A stretch of DNA of 64,000 nucleotides from Kallipyga gabonensis (GCF_001286805.1 NZ_CXYV01000002.1:992001-1056000); one strand, 5' to 3'. Shown: positions 8,783-16,993, counted from the stretch's first letter. The notes: generated from the sequence alone by a model not told the origin. Program-made: numbers and translations.

Positions 8783-9504
8783 AGTTGGTGGCTTGCCTGT
8801 CGGCCCAAGATCAGGTGGAGGTCAGGGGTCAGCTGGATCTCCTGACGGACCTATCCTATGATTATCTGGAATTTCGGGCGGACATGTTCACCCAAGCTTG
8901 GACAGGGAGGAGCCTTTTGTCTGCCGTCAGGTCCATCAAAAGAAGAATCACTCCCCACCCCCTTATCCTGACCCTCCGGACTTACCGGGAGGGGGGAGGG
9001 GATCCTCTGGTGGATGAAAAGAAAAAGACGGAAATCATCAGGGATCTCCTGGCCATCTCTCCCGGAGATGACTGGGGGCCTGATCTTTTGGATTTGGAAT
9101 GGTCCTTAGGTCGAGACAGGCTTCAGGACCTGGGTGAAGCAGCCCGGGGGGGAAAAATGGCTGTTATTTCCTCCTGTCACCGATTTTGTGGTTCCTTTTC
9201 TTCCCGGGAAGCAGAGGCTCTTTATTTGGCTATGGTGGAGGCCGGATCCGACTACCAAAAGCTGGCTTTTCAGGTCTCCCGGCCGGAGGACCTGGAAGGC
9301 CCGGCTCAGGGACTGGATCGGGCCAGGAACCTTCGACCGGATATTCGCCCCATCCTCATTGGTATGGGGGAGGCCGGGTTAACCAGCCGCCTGCCCGGAC
9401 CCCAGAATCCCTCCCTTTGGACCTATGCCTATATCCAAAAGAAAAGCGCCCCCGGCCAGTTGGATGCGAGGACGCTCAGTCATTTGCTTTATGGGAGGAA
9501 TTAG
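8779..9504 (+). CDS. aroD: 3-dehydroquinate dehydratase, type I
   Basis: Dehydrates 3-dehydroquinate to 3-dehydroshikimate through a Schiff base. The ATG at 8779 forms an ATGA overlap with the preceding stop and has GGGGGAAGGA before it; upstream in-frame starts lie inside the DAHP synthase gene. The 241-residue protein shows LEFRADMF, His134 in SSCHRF, the Schiff-base Lys161 in YQKLAFQV, and the C-terminal MGEAGLTSR and SAPGQ blocks. It is the last gene of the aro operon. Its TAG at 9502-9504 overlaps the minus-strand TAA of ppk1 (9501-9503), and no terminator is visible between them. Confidence 0.94.
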   Translation: MKLVACLSAQDQVEVRGQLDLLTDLSYDYLEFRADMFTQAWTGRSLLSAVRSIKRRITPHPLILTLRTYREGGGDPLVDEKKKTEIIRDLLAISPGDDWGPDLLDLEWSLGRDRLQDLGEAARGGKMAVISSCHRFCGSFSSREAEALYLAMVEAGSDYQKLAFQVSRPEDLEGPAQGLDRARNLRPDIRPILIGMGEAGLTSRLPGPQNPSLWTYAYIQKKSAPGQLDARTLSHLLYGRN

Positions 9505-11678
9505 GAGAAGAAAGCTTTAATTTTTTCCCAAAGAGAAGTGACTTCCTTCTTTGGCGATAGCGAATCAAGCGAATCTTTTGACGATTCCTCCATGAAATAG
9601 CGTTGGGCGAAGAAAGCTTCTTTCCCGTCATTAATAGGATGTAAGTCTCCGTCAGGGCCGAATATTCGGCCCTTTTTATTATCCCGGAATTGCTGGTTCA
9701 TAAAGTTCAGGATTTCTTTCTTGACCCGGGGATCATAGACCGGACAGAGGATTTCCACCCGGTGTTCGGTATTCCGGGTCATGAGATCCGCTGAACCGAT
9801 GTAAATCTTGGGATTTTCCCTGCCAAAGATGTAGATTCGGGCATGCTCCAGGAAGCGACCGACAATGGAATGACATTCCACATTATCCGTCTTTCCCGGG
9901 ATGCCGGGCAGGAGGCAGTTTATTCCTCGGATGATCATTTGGACCCGGCCACCGGCCTGGGAAACTTCAGCGACCTTGTCGATAAAGTCCCGGTCAGTAA
10001 AGGAATTCATCTTGAAGAAGCAGAATCCTTCCGTGCCCTTGTTCTTTTCCTTTTCCATCAGGTCAAGGAGGGTGGGTTTAACGGTTGAGGGAGATTGGAG
10101 GAGGTGGTTATAGGATCCGAAGAGGTTACCCAGTTGGAGGTTGCGGAAAAAATCATTGGCATCATTTCCGATTTCAGGGTCAGCGGTCATCAAAGAAAGG
10201 TCAGAGTAGCCCTGGGCGGTCGATTCATTGTAGTTACCGGTTCCGATCTGGGTAATATAGGACCAGGAATTTTCATTTTTCAGGGTAAGAAGGGTTACCT
10301 TGGAGTGGACCTTGTACCCCCCCATTCCATATATGATGTCGCAACCGGCGTCATAGAGTTGCCGGGAGTAATCCAGGTTGGACTGTTCGTCGAATCGGGC
10401 TCGAAGCTCCATGAGAACCAGAACCTCCTTGCCGGCCTCAGCAGCCCGGCAGAGGGTTTCGACTAAACGGGAATTGTTGGCCAGACGGTAGATGGTAATT
10501 TTGATGGATACGACCCGGTCATCATGAGAAGCCTGGTCCATGAGCCGAAGATAGGAATCCATGGAATCATAGGGGTAGGAAAAGAGCCAGTCCCTTTCCC
10601 GAACTCTCTCGATCAAGTCTCCGGAAAAGCCCAATCGTCCGCCCAGGCGGGGAAGGTAGCGGTTATAAGTATGGGTAACCATAAAATCCCGGTCGAGATA
10701 TTCCCTGAGCTCGGAAACATAGTCCATAGCTAATGGAGCATCGGACTGGATGATCCGGTTAGGCTCCAGACTGAGTTCGCTACATAGAAAATCAACAAAG
10801 GCTTCCTTATCCTTTTCATTCACTTCCACCCGAACCGCCTGGAGGCGGTTCCGCTTTTTTAGGATTTTTTTCATGAGAGACCGGTAGTCCACATCTTCGT
10901 AGGAAACCTCATCATCGGCAGAAAGGTCGGCATTTCGAGTGACTCGGATAATCGTCTTCTGGAGAATCTTGAACTTGGGATAACAGAGATCAACATTCTC
11001 ATAGAGAACTTTGGAAGTCCGGATGAAGGGGTAGCCCCGGTCCGTAGGCAATTTTATGATTTTGGGGAGGAAGTTGGGGATGGGCACAATTCCATAGGAG
11101 ATTTTCCCCTTTTTTTCCAGCTTTAAGATGACATATTCCGACTTGTTTTCCAAAAAAGGAAGGGGACGATGGAGAGAGATAGTCTGGGGAGAAAGGATGG
11201 GGAAAATATAGTCTTGAAAATATTTTTTTACAGCCCGGAGTTGGGCATTACTAAGGGCATCAATCGTGAGATTATAGACCCCATGCTTTTCAAATTCTCC
11301 ATCGATTTCTTCAAAGATGCGGTCCTTGAGGAGGTAGAGCTCCTGCATCTTTTCAAAAATAGCTTGAAGTTCTCCATTGGGGGTGAGACCGCTCTTATTG
11401 TCGATGTTATCTTCGTTAAAAAGGGAAAGGTCAGTTAGCCGGCCCACCCGGACCATGCAAAACTCATCCAGGTTGGTACAGAAGATTTTGATAAAGTTGA
11501 GCTTTTCAAAAAGAGGAACATCATCATCGAGTGCTTCTTCCATCACCCGTCGATTGAAGTTCAGCCAGGATAGTTCACGATTTTGAGTAAAGGATGTATC
11601 CCAATCCTTGACTTTCCCGACAGGAGCGGTTTCCGTCGTTTGGTCTTCCTCATGCAAGTGGTTGTCATCTTGGTCCAT
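9501..11678 (-). CDS. ppk1: Polyphosphate kinase 1
   Basis: Reversibly transfers the gamma phosphate of ATP to polyphosphate. The 725-residue protein has the PPK1 arrangement: an N-terminal helical domain beginning near RELSWLNFNRRVMEEA, a middle domain, and two PLD-like C-terminal domains. The autophosphorylated histidine is His458 in GYKVHSK, and a second conserved His is in TRNTEHRVEI. Its ATG lies two bases past the ppx stop and its AAGGAGG site lies inside the end of ppx, so the two are coupled. The 3' end overlaps the end of the convergent aroD gene by four bases. Confidence 0.96.
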   Translation of the reverse strand: MDQDDNHLHEEDQTTETAPVGKVKDWDTSFTQNRELSWLNFNRRVMEEALDDDVPLFEKLNFIKIFCTNLDEFCMVRVGRLTDLSLFNEDNIDNKSGLTPNGELQAIFEKMQELYLLKDRIFEEIDGEFEKHGVYNLTIDALSNAQLRAVKKYFQDYIFPILSPQTISLHRPLPFLENKSEYVILKLEKKGKISYGIVPIPNFLPKIIKLPTDRGYPFIRTSKVLYENVDLCYPKFKILQKTIIRVTRNADLSADDEVSYEDVDYRSLMKKILKKRNRLQAVRVEVNEKDKEAFVDFLCSELSLEPNRIIQSDAPLAMDYVSELREYLDRDFMVTHTYNRYLPRLGGRLGFSGDLIERVRERDWLFSYPYDSMDSYLRLMDQASHDDRVVSIKITIYRLANNSRLVETLCRAAEAGKEVLVLMELRARFDEQSNLDYSRQLYDAGCDIIYGMGGYKVHSKVTLLTLKNENSWSYITQIGTGNYNESTAQGYSDLSLMTADPEIGNDANDFFRNLQLGNLFGSYNHLLQSPSTVKPTLLDLMEKEKNKGTEGFCFFKMNSFTDRDFIDKVAEVSQAGGRVQMIIRGINCLLPGIPGKTDNVECHSIVGRFLEHARIYIFGRENPKIYIGSADLMTRNTEHRVEILCPVYDPRVKKEILNFMNQQFRDNKKGRIFGPDGDLHPINDGKEAFFAQRYFMEESSKDSLDSLSPKKEVTSLWEKIKAFFS

Positions 11679-11680
11679 GA

Positions 11681-12595
11681 TTAATCCTCCTTTTGCTTGT
11701 TGAATAAGTAGCCCTCACGAACGCCGTTGCTGGAAATGGTCATGGTTGAGCAGGCCAGGGTTTTCATGACTTCCTGGAGGATAATCATACCGGGAAGCTG
11801 GGTATGGACCCGCTCGGGGGTGACTTTCAGGATGGTTTTCAAAGAAGCACTGTCATGGGTTAAAAAACGGAGGGAGAGGTCTTCAACTTCAGCCAGGGTG
11901 GTTTCGCTGTTACTCTCCTTATTGTTGATTTCCTGGGCAAGGTTTCCCACAGCACGTATGGTTCCACCGACACCAAAAGCTTTGTTGGAGGCGGCCAGGG
12001 GGAGGGGGTAGCGCTCTAAAAGCTCCACCACATAGGATTTGATCAGGCGAAATTCCTCGATCGTAGGAATCAAATCCTTGACGAAGGCCCGGTGGAGAGA
12101 AAGGGAACCCTCAGGGATGGAGGAGGTGGAGATGTACTCTCCCTTCCTCACCAGGGTGACCTCTGTGGATCCGCCGCCGATATCGATGACATAGCCTTCA
12201 TCGAAAGGGCCTAAGTCTAAACAAAGCCCCAAATAAGAGAAATACCCTTCTTCTTCACCGGAAACCAGCTCTACCCGGATTCCGGATTCGTTTTCAATTT
12301 TTTCAAGAATTTCCCGGACATTGGAGGCATTTCGGATGGCTGCAGTAGCAAAGGCATAGTATTCATCGATTTCAAGGTCATCCAGGATCCGCTTAAACTT
12401 CTTCAGGGTCTTGGACGCCTTTTGGATCCCGGCTTGGGTCATCTTTCCATCTATTAGGTAAGAAGCAAGACCGGCAAAAGTTTTTTTGGACACGACGGTT
12501 TTTACCCCATCCGCATTCTTTGTCGGTCGGTATAAATTAAGGCGTATGGTATTAGAGCCAATATCGATGACACCGCTTAAATAGTCTTTTGACAT
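11681..12595 (-). CDS. ppx: Exopolyphosphatase / ppGpp phosphohydrolase family protein
   Basis: A 304-residue Ppx/GppA protein of the actin-like ATPase fold. The start at 12595 gives MSKDYLSGVIDIGSNTIRLN and follows AAAGGGGAC; an upstream in-frame start would add 27 unrelated residues. Motifs are DIGSNTIR, ATAAIRNASN, SGEEEGYFS, VIDIGGGSTEV and GVGGTIRA. The short length matches single-module members that hydrolyse polyphosphate from the end; pppGpp hydrolysis is also possible. It is transcribed with ppk1, so polymer synthesis and breakdown are made together. Confidence 0.92.
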   Translation of the reverse strand: MSKDYLSGVIDIGSNTIRLNLYRPTKNADGVKTVVSKKTFAGLASYLIDGKMTQAGIQKASKTLKKFKRILDDLEIDEYYAFATAAIRNASNVREILEKIENESGIRVELVSGEEEGYFSYLGLCLDLGPFDEGYVIDIGGGSTEVTLVRKGEYISTSSIPEGSLSLHRAFVKDLIPTIEEFRLIKSYVVELLERYPLPLAASNKAFGVGGTIRAVGNLAQEINNKESNSETTLAEVEDLSLRFLTHDSASLKTILKVTPERVHTQLPGMIILQEVMKTLACSTMTISSNGVREGYLFNKQKED

Positions 12596-12680
12596 AAGGT
12601 CCCCTTTATTTCTGTGCGTCCTGTGAAAAGGCAAATGAGATTCTCTTTTCATGAGCCCGGAGCCCGGGCCCACCAACTTT

Positions 12681-12686
12681 ATTATA
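12681..12686 (-). promoter_or_regulatory. Candidate -10 box for ppx-ppk1
   Basis: Read on the minus strand this is a perfect TATAAT about 85 bases before the ppx start. No good -35 sequence lies 16-18 bases upstream, so it is only a candidate. Confidence 0.4.
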
Positions 12687-12730
12687 TCCCAAGTGGGTCA
12701 GCTATGGCGGAATATAAGCCCCCAAGGGTG

Positions 12731-12781
12731 GGTAATCCTCGCCGGGAGCAGGGAAAGTTGTATCCAACCTCCCCGCGAACC
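12731..12781. other. Strongly paired segment in the ppx-permease gap (possible structured RNA)
   Basis: Bases 12740-12748 pair with 12769-12777 (eight pairs with one C-C mismatch). Inside this, GTTG (12757-12760) pairs with CAAC (12765-12768) around a four-base loop, leaving an eight-base bulge, CAGGGAAA, on one side. GGT at 12731 can pair with ACC ending at 12781. The remaining bases of the 415-base gap (12596-13010) hold no convincing coding frame. The fold does not match SRP RNA, RNase P, tmRNA or a riboswitch that I recognise. Confidence 0.3.
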
Positions 12782-12818
12782 TCATGATATTGTCTTCTCC
12801 TGAGGAACTTTCAGAGGT

Positions 12819-12858
12819 AAAAAACCTGACAATCTAATCGAATCGCGGATTTGTCAGG
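12819..12858 (-). terminator. Hairpin with U-tract on the minus strand
   Basis: On the minus strand TTGTCAGG (12851-12858) and CCTGACAA (12825-12832) form an eight-base stem with a further two pairs beyond a bulge, followed directly by six Ts (12824-12819). It lies upstream of ppx in the direction of transcription, so it could attenuate read-through into ppx-ppk1 or end a short RNA. It shares bases 12855-12858 with the next hairpin. Confidence 0.5.
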
Positions 12859-12878
12859 GTGACGAACCCTGCTTTTTT
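12855..12878 (+). terminator. Hairpin with U-tract on the plus strand
   Basis: CAGGGT (12855-12860), five-base loop, ACCCTG (12866-12871), then C and six Ts. No plus-strand gene precedes it directly; it may end a small transcript covering the paired segment at 12731-12781 or stop antisense transcription. On the minus strand the same hairpin competes with the terminator at 12819-12858. Confidence 0.45.
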
Positions 12879-12935
12879 GGAAAAAATAGAGAATAACAGG
12901 GTTGGAAGGCGTTGAATGGTAATAGCTTAGCTCTT

Positions 12936-12985
12936 AAAAACAAAAAGCTGTGTCAGAACGGATATTTCCGTTCCAACACAGCTTT
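12936..12985 (-). terminator. Intrinsic terminator after the purine permease
   Basis: AAAGCTGTGT (12944-12953) pairs with ACACAGCTTT (12976-12985), continued by GAACGG/CCGTTC inside a two-base mismatch, with a six-base loop. On the minus strand it is followed by TTTTTGTTTTT. It starts 26 bases after the permease stop. Confidence 0.85.
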
Positions 12986-13010
12986 AAGAGTAAGCCTAGT
13001 CTTTCTCAGC

Positions 13011-14369
13011 CTACATGAAGATGTAGCGGAGAATGAAGATGAAGGCGAGAACCGCCATGAGGGGGGAGATGTCCTTTTTCTTCCCATTCAAAAGCTTGAG
13101 GATAACAAAGGAGACCACGCCCATGGAGATGCCCTCAGCGATGGAGTAGAAGAGGGGCATGGAGAGGATGGCCAGGTAGGCGGGGAAGGCTTCAGTCAGG
13201 TCAGACAGGTCGATCTTGACGACGGCCGTGAACATAGAGAAGCCGACATAGATCAAGGCGGCAGCGGTGGCAAAGCCCGGGATAGCGATGAAAATCGGGG
13301 AGAGGATCATGGCCAGGGCAAAGAGGATGCCGGTCGTCACTGCGGTGAGCCCGGTCCGTCCGCCGGCCTCAACGCCGGCCGAAGATTCAACAAAAGTGGT
13401 GACTGTGGAAGTGCCCAGGACAGCTCCGGTGGAGGTGGCAACGGCATCCGCTAAAAGAGCACCGCGAGCCTGGGGAAGGCGACCTTGACTATCCAGCATA
13501 TCCGCCTTAGCAGCTACGCCGGCCAGGGTGCCTACAGTGTCAAAAATATCGACGAAAAGGAAGGCAAAGGTAATGGAAAAGAGTTCCAAGGGAGAGATGG
13601 AAGAGAAGTCGATCTTGAAAGCCTGACCGACAAGGCCGGAAAATTCTTCAAAATGAGGAGCCGACCAAGAGGGATAGAGGGAGAAGAAGCCTTCTTCAAT
13701 ATTCGGAATATAGAGACCGGCAGCCTGGGCGATCATGCCCAAAACCCAGGAGGACAGGATACCGATCAAGATTGCTCCTTTGACCTTCTTATGGGTCAGG
13801 ACGACAATAATGAGGATACCGATCAGGCAGAGAAGGGCACAGATTCCGGTAGTATTGAAGTTTTTATTTAAGCCGGAAAAAGAGACCAGGGTCTCGGGAT
13901 TGCCAACGACCAAATTGGAAGATTGGAGGCCGATGAAGGCGATGAAAAGACCAATTCCACAGGAAATGGCATTTTTAAGCGAAAGAGGGATCGCATTAAA
14001 AATCGCTTCGCGAACATTTGTCAACGAGAGAACGATGAAGATCAACCCTTCCAGGAAAACGGCAAAGAGGGCCATTTGGTAAGAGTAGCCCATTTTTAAG
14101 ACTACCGTGTAGGCAAAGAAGGCATTGAGTCCCATGCCCGGGGCCAGGGCAAAGGGCAGGTTGGCGAAGATGGCCATGCAGAAGCAGCCGATGGCGGATG
14201 CAATGGCGGTGGCAATCAATACGCCGCCGGCCGGCAAGCCCGCATCGCCCAGAATCTGGGGATTGACCGCCAGGATGTAGGCCATGGTTACAAAGGTCGT
14301 TAGACCGGCCATGATTTCGCTCCGGACCGTTACCTTATGGTCGGAGAGCTTGAAGTATTTCTCGAACAT
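13011..14369 (-). CDS. Purine permease, NCS2 family, AzgA/PbuG-like
   Basis: A 452-residue polytopic membrane protein. The block ALAPGMGLNAFFAYTVV, the FVDIFDTVGTLAGVA segment and GTSTVTTFVESSAGVEAGGRTG are typical of the AzgA branch of NCS2 carriers, which take up hypoxanthine, guanine or adenine, rather than the uracil/xanthine branch. Its start is supported by AAGGAGGAA seven bases upstream. It is a single-gene unit: a strong terminator follows, and it diverges from the chromate transporter genes across about 180 bases. I looked for a purine riboswitch in that leader and saw none. Confidence 0.9.
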   Translation of the reverse strand: MFEKYFKLSDHKVTVRSEIMAGLTTFVTMAYILAVNPQILGDAGLPAGGVLIATAIASAIGCFCMAIFANLPFALAPGMGLNAFFAYTVVLKMGYSYQMALFAVFLEGLIFIVLSLTNVREAIFNAIPLSLKNAISCGIGLFIAFIGLQSSNLVVGNPETLVSFSGLNKNFNTTGICALLCLIGILIIVVLTHKKVKGAILIGILSSWVLGMIAQAAGLYIPNIEEGFFSLYPSWSAPHFEEFSGLVGQAFKIDFSSISPLELFSITFAFLFVDIFDTVGTLAGVAAKADMLDSQGRLPQARGALLADAVATSTGAVLGTSTVTTFVESSAGVEAGGRTGLTAVTTGILFALAMILSPIFIAIPGFATAAALIYVGFSMFTAVVKIDLSDLTEAFPAYLAILSMPLFYSIAEGISMGVVSFVILKLLNGKKKDISPLMAVLAFIFILRYIFM

Positions 14370-14470
14370 AGATTCCTCCTTAATTAAAGAATAAAAAGGG
14401 TGTAATGAAATAAAAGCATACCCAGTTTACTACATATTGTCCTCAGCTGAAACTTTTCGGAAGAATTTGA

Positions 14471-14476
14471 TATAAT
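14471..14476 (+). promoter_or_regulatory. Extended -10 promoter for the chromate transporter pair
   Basis: TGATATAAT (TG at 14468-14469, perfect TATAAT at 14471-14476), 76 bases before the TTG start of the first gene. A weak -35 CTGAAA lies 18 bases upstream. Confidence 0.6.
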
Positions 14477-14551
14477 GTGTGTCGTATTCTTCAAAAAAAA
14501 TGTCATTTCTGACCCGGAAGATGCGGGTCACCGGCGAGAAAGGATAGAGTA

Positions 14552-15175
14552 TTGGATCAGATAATAAACAACCAGGACGGACCGGTCAAAAAAAAGCCGA
14601 TTTCCGGCTGGAATATTTTTTCCACCCTCTTCCGCATTAACGCGGTTACCTTTGGCGGAGGCTACACCATCATTCCCATTATTCGTCAGGAATTTGTGGA
14701 GAAGCGAGGCCTCCTGTCTGATGATGATATGTTGGATATTATTGCTGTTGCCGAATCCGGTCCCGGAGCCATGGCTGTATCCACTTCATATTTATTAGGG
14801 ATGAAGCTGGACGGTTACTTTGGGGGCTTGATGGGGATCCTGGGTTCCACCCTTCCGCCTTTAATCATTATCACCATCGTATTCTTTATCTATTCAGCTC
14901 TGGCGGATAATCCCTTCGTTCGTGCCGCCCTTCGGGCCATGTCGGGCGTCATTGTGGCCATGCTGATTTTTTCCGTAAAAGGGCTCTTTGTCCCTGCAGT
15001 GAAAAAACACAAAGCGATTTCCCTGGCTCTCATGGCCTTTGCTTTTATTGCCTCCTATTTCCAACTCCTGGATGTTGCCTACATTATTCTTATTATGATC
15101 CTTATCGGCATTGTCCTCTTCGGATTCATTCTTAAAGAGGATGGGGAGAAAGACGTTGAGGAGGTGGACCAATGA
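14552..15175 (+). CDS. chrA: Chromate transporter, short CHR subunit 1
   Basis: A 207-residue single-domain (short) CHR protein. It shows the family signature TFGGGYTIIPIIRQEFVEK and the ESGPGAMAVSTSYLLG block with several membrane helices. Short CHR proteins work as pairs in Bacillus subtilis, where they export chromate driven by the proton gradient; that function is inferred here. Translation starts at a TTG preceded by GAAAGGA. It ends in an ATGA overlap with its partner, which supports equal synthesis of both halves. Confidence 0.85.
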   Translation: MDQIINNQDGPVKKKPISGWNIFSTLFRINAVTFGGGYTIIPIIRQEFVEKRGLLSDDDMLDIIAVAESGPGAMAVSTSYLLGMKLDGYFGGLMGILGSTLPPLIIITIVFFIYSALADNPFVRAALRAMSGVIVAMLIFSVKGLFVPAVKKHKAISLALMAFAFIASYFQLLDVAYIILIMILIGIVLFGFILKEDGEKDVEEVDQ

Positions 15176-15801
15176 TTTTATTAGCCAAACTTTACCTGGT
15201 TCTATTGGAAGTCGGTGCCTTAGCTTTCGGTGGGGGATTGGCCACCCTTCCCCTTCTTCAGGAGGCACTGGTTAATGACCAGGCCTGGTTATCCGCCACC
15301 GAGTGGACAGATGTCTTTACCATTTCCAATATGACCCCCGGCCCTATTGCTATCAATGCCGCGACCTTTGTAGGCACCAAAATGGGGGAAACCTTGGGTT
15401 TGGGTATATTTGGGCAGGTTTTGGGTTCAATCGTTGCTTCTCTGGGCGTGATCACCCCCCAAATTATTCTGATGACCATCCTTGCACATATGATGTTTAA
15501 GGGGAAGACATTCAAGCCTCTGAACTGGGCAATTCAGGCCCTCAGGTCCGCTACAGTTGGCCTTATTGCAGCTATTACGGTCAATTTATTTTTCACCAAC
15601 CTTTTTCCTCAATCCATGGAGGAAGGGGCAAGTGCCTACCTTTCTATAGGCGGGGTGGGATTGGATCTTCTGGCTTTTATCCCTTTTCTGGCTGCCCTTT
15701 ACTTTTTGTCCAAGAAGACGGATATGACGAAACTTCTTTTGGGTGGTGCAGTCTTTGGGGCCCTGGCCCAGGTTATTCTCCAGGCTTTCCCTGTGCTATA
15801 A
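15172..15801 (+). CDS. chrA: Chromate transporter, short CHR subunit 2
   Basis: The second 209-residue CHR half, with LAFGGGLATLPLLQEALV and the TPGPIAINAATFVGTKMG block. It overlaps the first gene by four bases. The two halves together correspond to the N- and C-terminal domains of long ChrA proteins. Whether the natural substrate is chromate or another oxyanion cannot be seen. Confidence 0.86.
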   Translation: MILLAKLYLVLLEVGALAFGGGLATLPLLQEALVNDQAWLSATEWTDVFTISNMTPGPIAINAATFVGTKMGETLGLGIFGQVLGSIVASLGVITPQIILMTILAHMMFKGKTFKPLNWAIQALRSATVGLIAAITVNLFFTNLFPQSMEEGASAYLSIGGVGLDLLAFIPFLAALYFLSKKTDMTKLLLGGAVFGALAQVILQAFPVL

Positions 15802-15869
15802 TCAGTTTTACGTTACTGTTTTTTATCAGGGATAGATTCTTTTTTCAGATGAAGATGAGGAGGCGGAAA

Positions 15870-16118
15870 ATGAAGTCATTCAATGTGATTGTTCCCTTGG
15901 TGGGTTCCGTACCGGAATCCTACCGGATCAAGACTTGGGAAGTGGAAAAGGGAGACAGGATTACCAGGGGCCAAGTCATCTGTGAACTTGAGAGCGAAAA
16001 TACCGTAGTTGAATTGGAATCCAAATATACGGGAAACGTCAAAGCCCTTCTTTCCGGTGAGGGTGACAGGGTTTTTCCGGGTAACCAGTTGGCCATCATC
16101 AAAGAGGAAGAGGCTTGA
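15870..16118 (+). CDS. Free-standing lipoyl/biotinyl-like domain protein lacking the attachment lysine
   Basis: An 82-residue protein that is one biotinyl/lipoyl-type beta-barrel and nothing else. The ATG at 15870 is chosen over 15849 because GAGGAGG lies six bases upstream. The frame VEKGDRITRGQVICELES and the following GNVKALLSGEGDRV match the fold. At the hairpin where lipoyl domains have DKA and biotin carriers have MKM, this protein reads ESENT, so the modified lysine is missing. It is therefore unlikely to carry lipoate or biotin in the usual way. It overlaps the DNA glycosylase gene by four bases (TTGA). Its function is unknown. Confidence 0.75.
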   Translation: MKSFNVIVPLVGSVPESYRIKTWEVEKGDRITRGQVICELESENTVVELESKYTGNVKALLSGEGDRVFPGNQLAIIKEEEA

Positions 16119-16993
16119 TCAGGCTTCCCTCCCGGCCGGATTTTCATGTGAAGAAGATTGCGGAAAGCGGACAATGCTTCCGCCTTATCCCGGCTCAGCC
16201 TCCTCGTGAGACTGAGCTTTTCTCGCTTCTTCATGAAGAAGGAATCGCCATGGATTCCTACCGCCTGCCTGTTCAGGACCGGGTTCTTTTCCTGGGCCAG
16301 GATAGGGAGGGCCGGGTCTACATGGATTGCTCCTTTGAAGATTTCGACCGGATTTGGTCGCCCTATTTTGACCTGGATAGAGATTACCGGACTATCCGGG
16401 AGGGATTGAACCCTAAGACAGATCCGTTTTTAGCTCAAGCTCTGGAATCAGGGAAAGGGATACGGATCCTCCGTCAGAACCCCTGGGAATGCTTGGTTAG
16501 CTTTATTCTCTCTCAACGAAAGAATATACCCGCTATTCAAAAGGCCGTTGAAGGATTGGCCCAAGAGGGAGGAGATCTTCTGACCCATGATGGAGAGGGA
16601 AGACCGATCTACCGCTTTCCGGGTCCTCAAGAGATCCATACTTTTTCGGAGGAGTCCTTTCACCGAATCCGCCTGGGTTACCGGGAGAAATATATTCGCA
16701 AGCTGGCCGGTGACTTAGCTCCTGATCCGCAATTGCTGGAGAGCTTCCACCGCCTTACTGATCAGGAACTCATGGACCGCCTCCTTTTGTTTTATGGTGT
16801 AGGCATTAAAATCGCCTCCTGCGTAGGTCTTTTCGCCTATGGGCGGTTGGACCTGGCTCCTATTGATGTCTGGATGGAGAGGGTCAGCCGGGACTATTAC
16901 GGAGGGAATATGGATCTTTCAACCTACTCCCCTTATGCCGGGCTCATCCAACAATATCTTTTTTACCATGTCCGACAAATCCGGGGAGTTTAG
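16115..16993 (+). CDS. ogg: 8-oxoguanine DNA glycosylase, OGG1 type
   Basis: Removes oxidised guanine from DNA and nicks the abasic site. The 292-residue protein has an OGG N-terminal domain followed by a helix-hairpin-helix-GPD domain: SFILSQRKNIPAI, the hairpin YGVGIKIASCVGLF with catalytic Lys232, and PIDVWM with Asp251. It begins at a TTG overlapping the preceding stop, with AGAGGAAGAGG upstream. Bacterial OGG1-type enzymes are scattered, mostly in clostridia. The next genes, a CcdA-like protein and a thioredoxin, suggest a shared link to redox stress, but that is inference from position. Confidence 0.9.
   Translation: MIRLPSRPDFHVKKIAESGQCFRLIPAQPPRETELFSLLHEEGIAMDSYRLPVQDRVLFLGQDREGRVYMDCSFEDFDRIWSPYFDLDRDYRTIREGLNPKTDPFLAQALESGKGIRILRQNPWECLVSFILSQRKNIPAIQKAVEGLAQEGGDLLTHDGEGRPIYRFPGPQEIHTFSEESFHRIRLGYREKYIRKLAGDLAPDPQLLESFHRLTDQELMDRLLLFYGVGIKIASCVGLFAYGRLDLAPIDVWMERVSRDYYGGNMDLSTYSPYAGLIQQYLFYHVRQIRGV

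Noticed and set aside
12912-13454. Plus-strand open frame of 180 codons running into the purine permease
   Set aside because: Mostly the complement of the permease gene, very rich in Asp/Gly/His, and it crosses the permease terminator hairpin.
14370-14551. Purine riboswitch before the purine permease
   Set aside because: I could not find the conserved junction and loop sequences on the minus strand; the leader is short and ends in a normal ribosome binding site.
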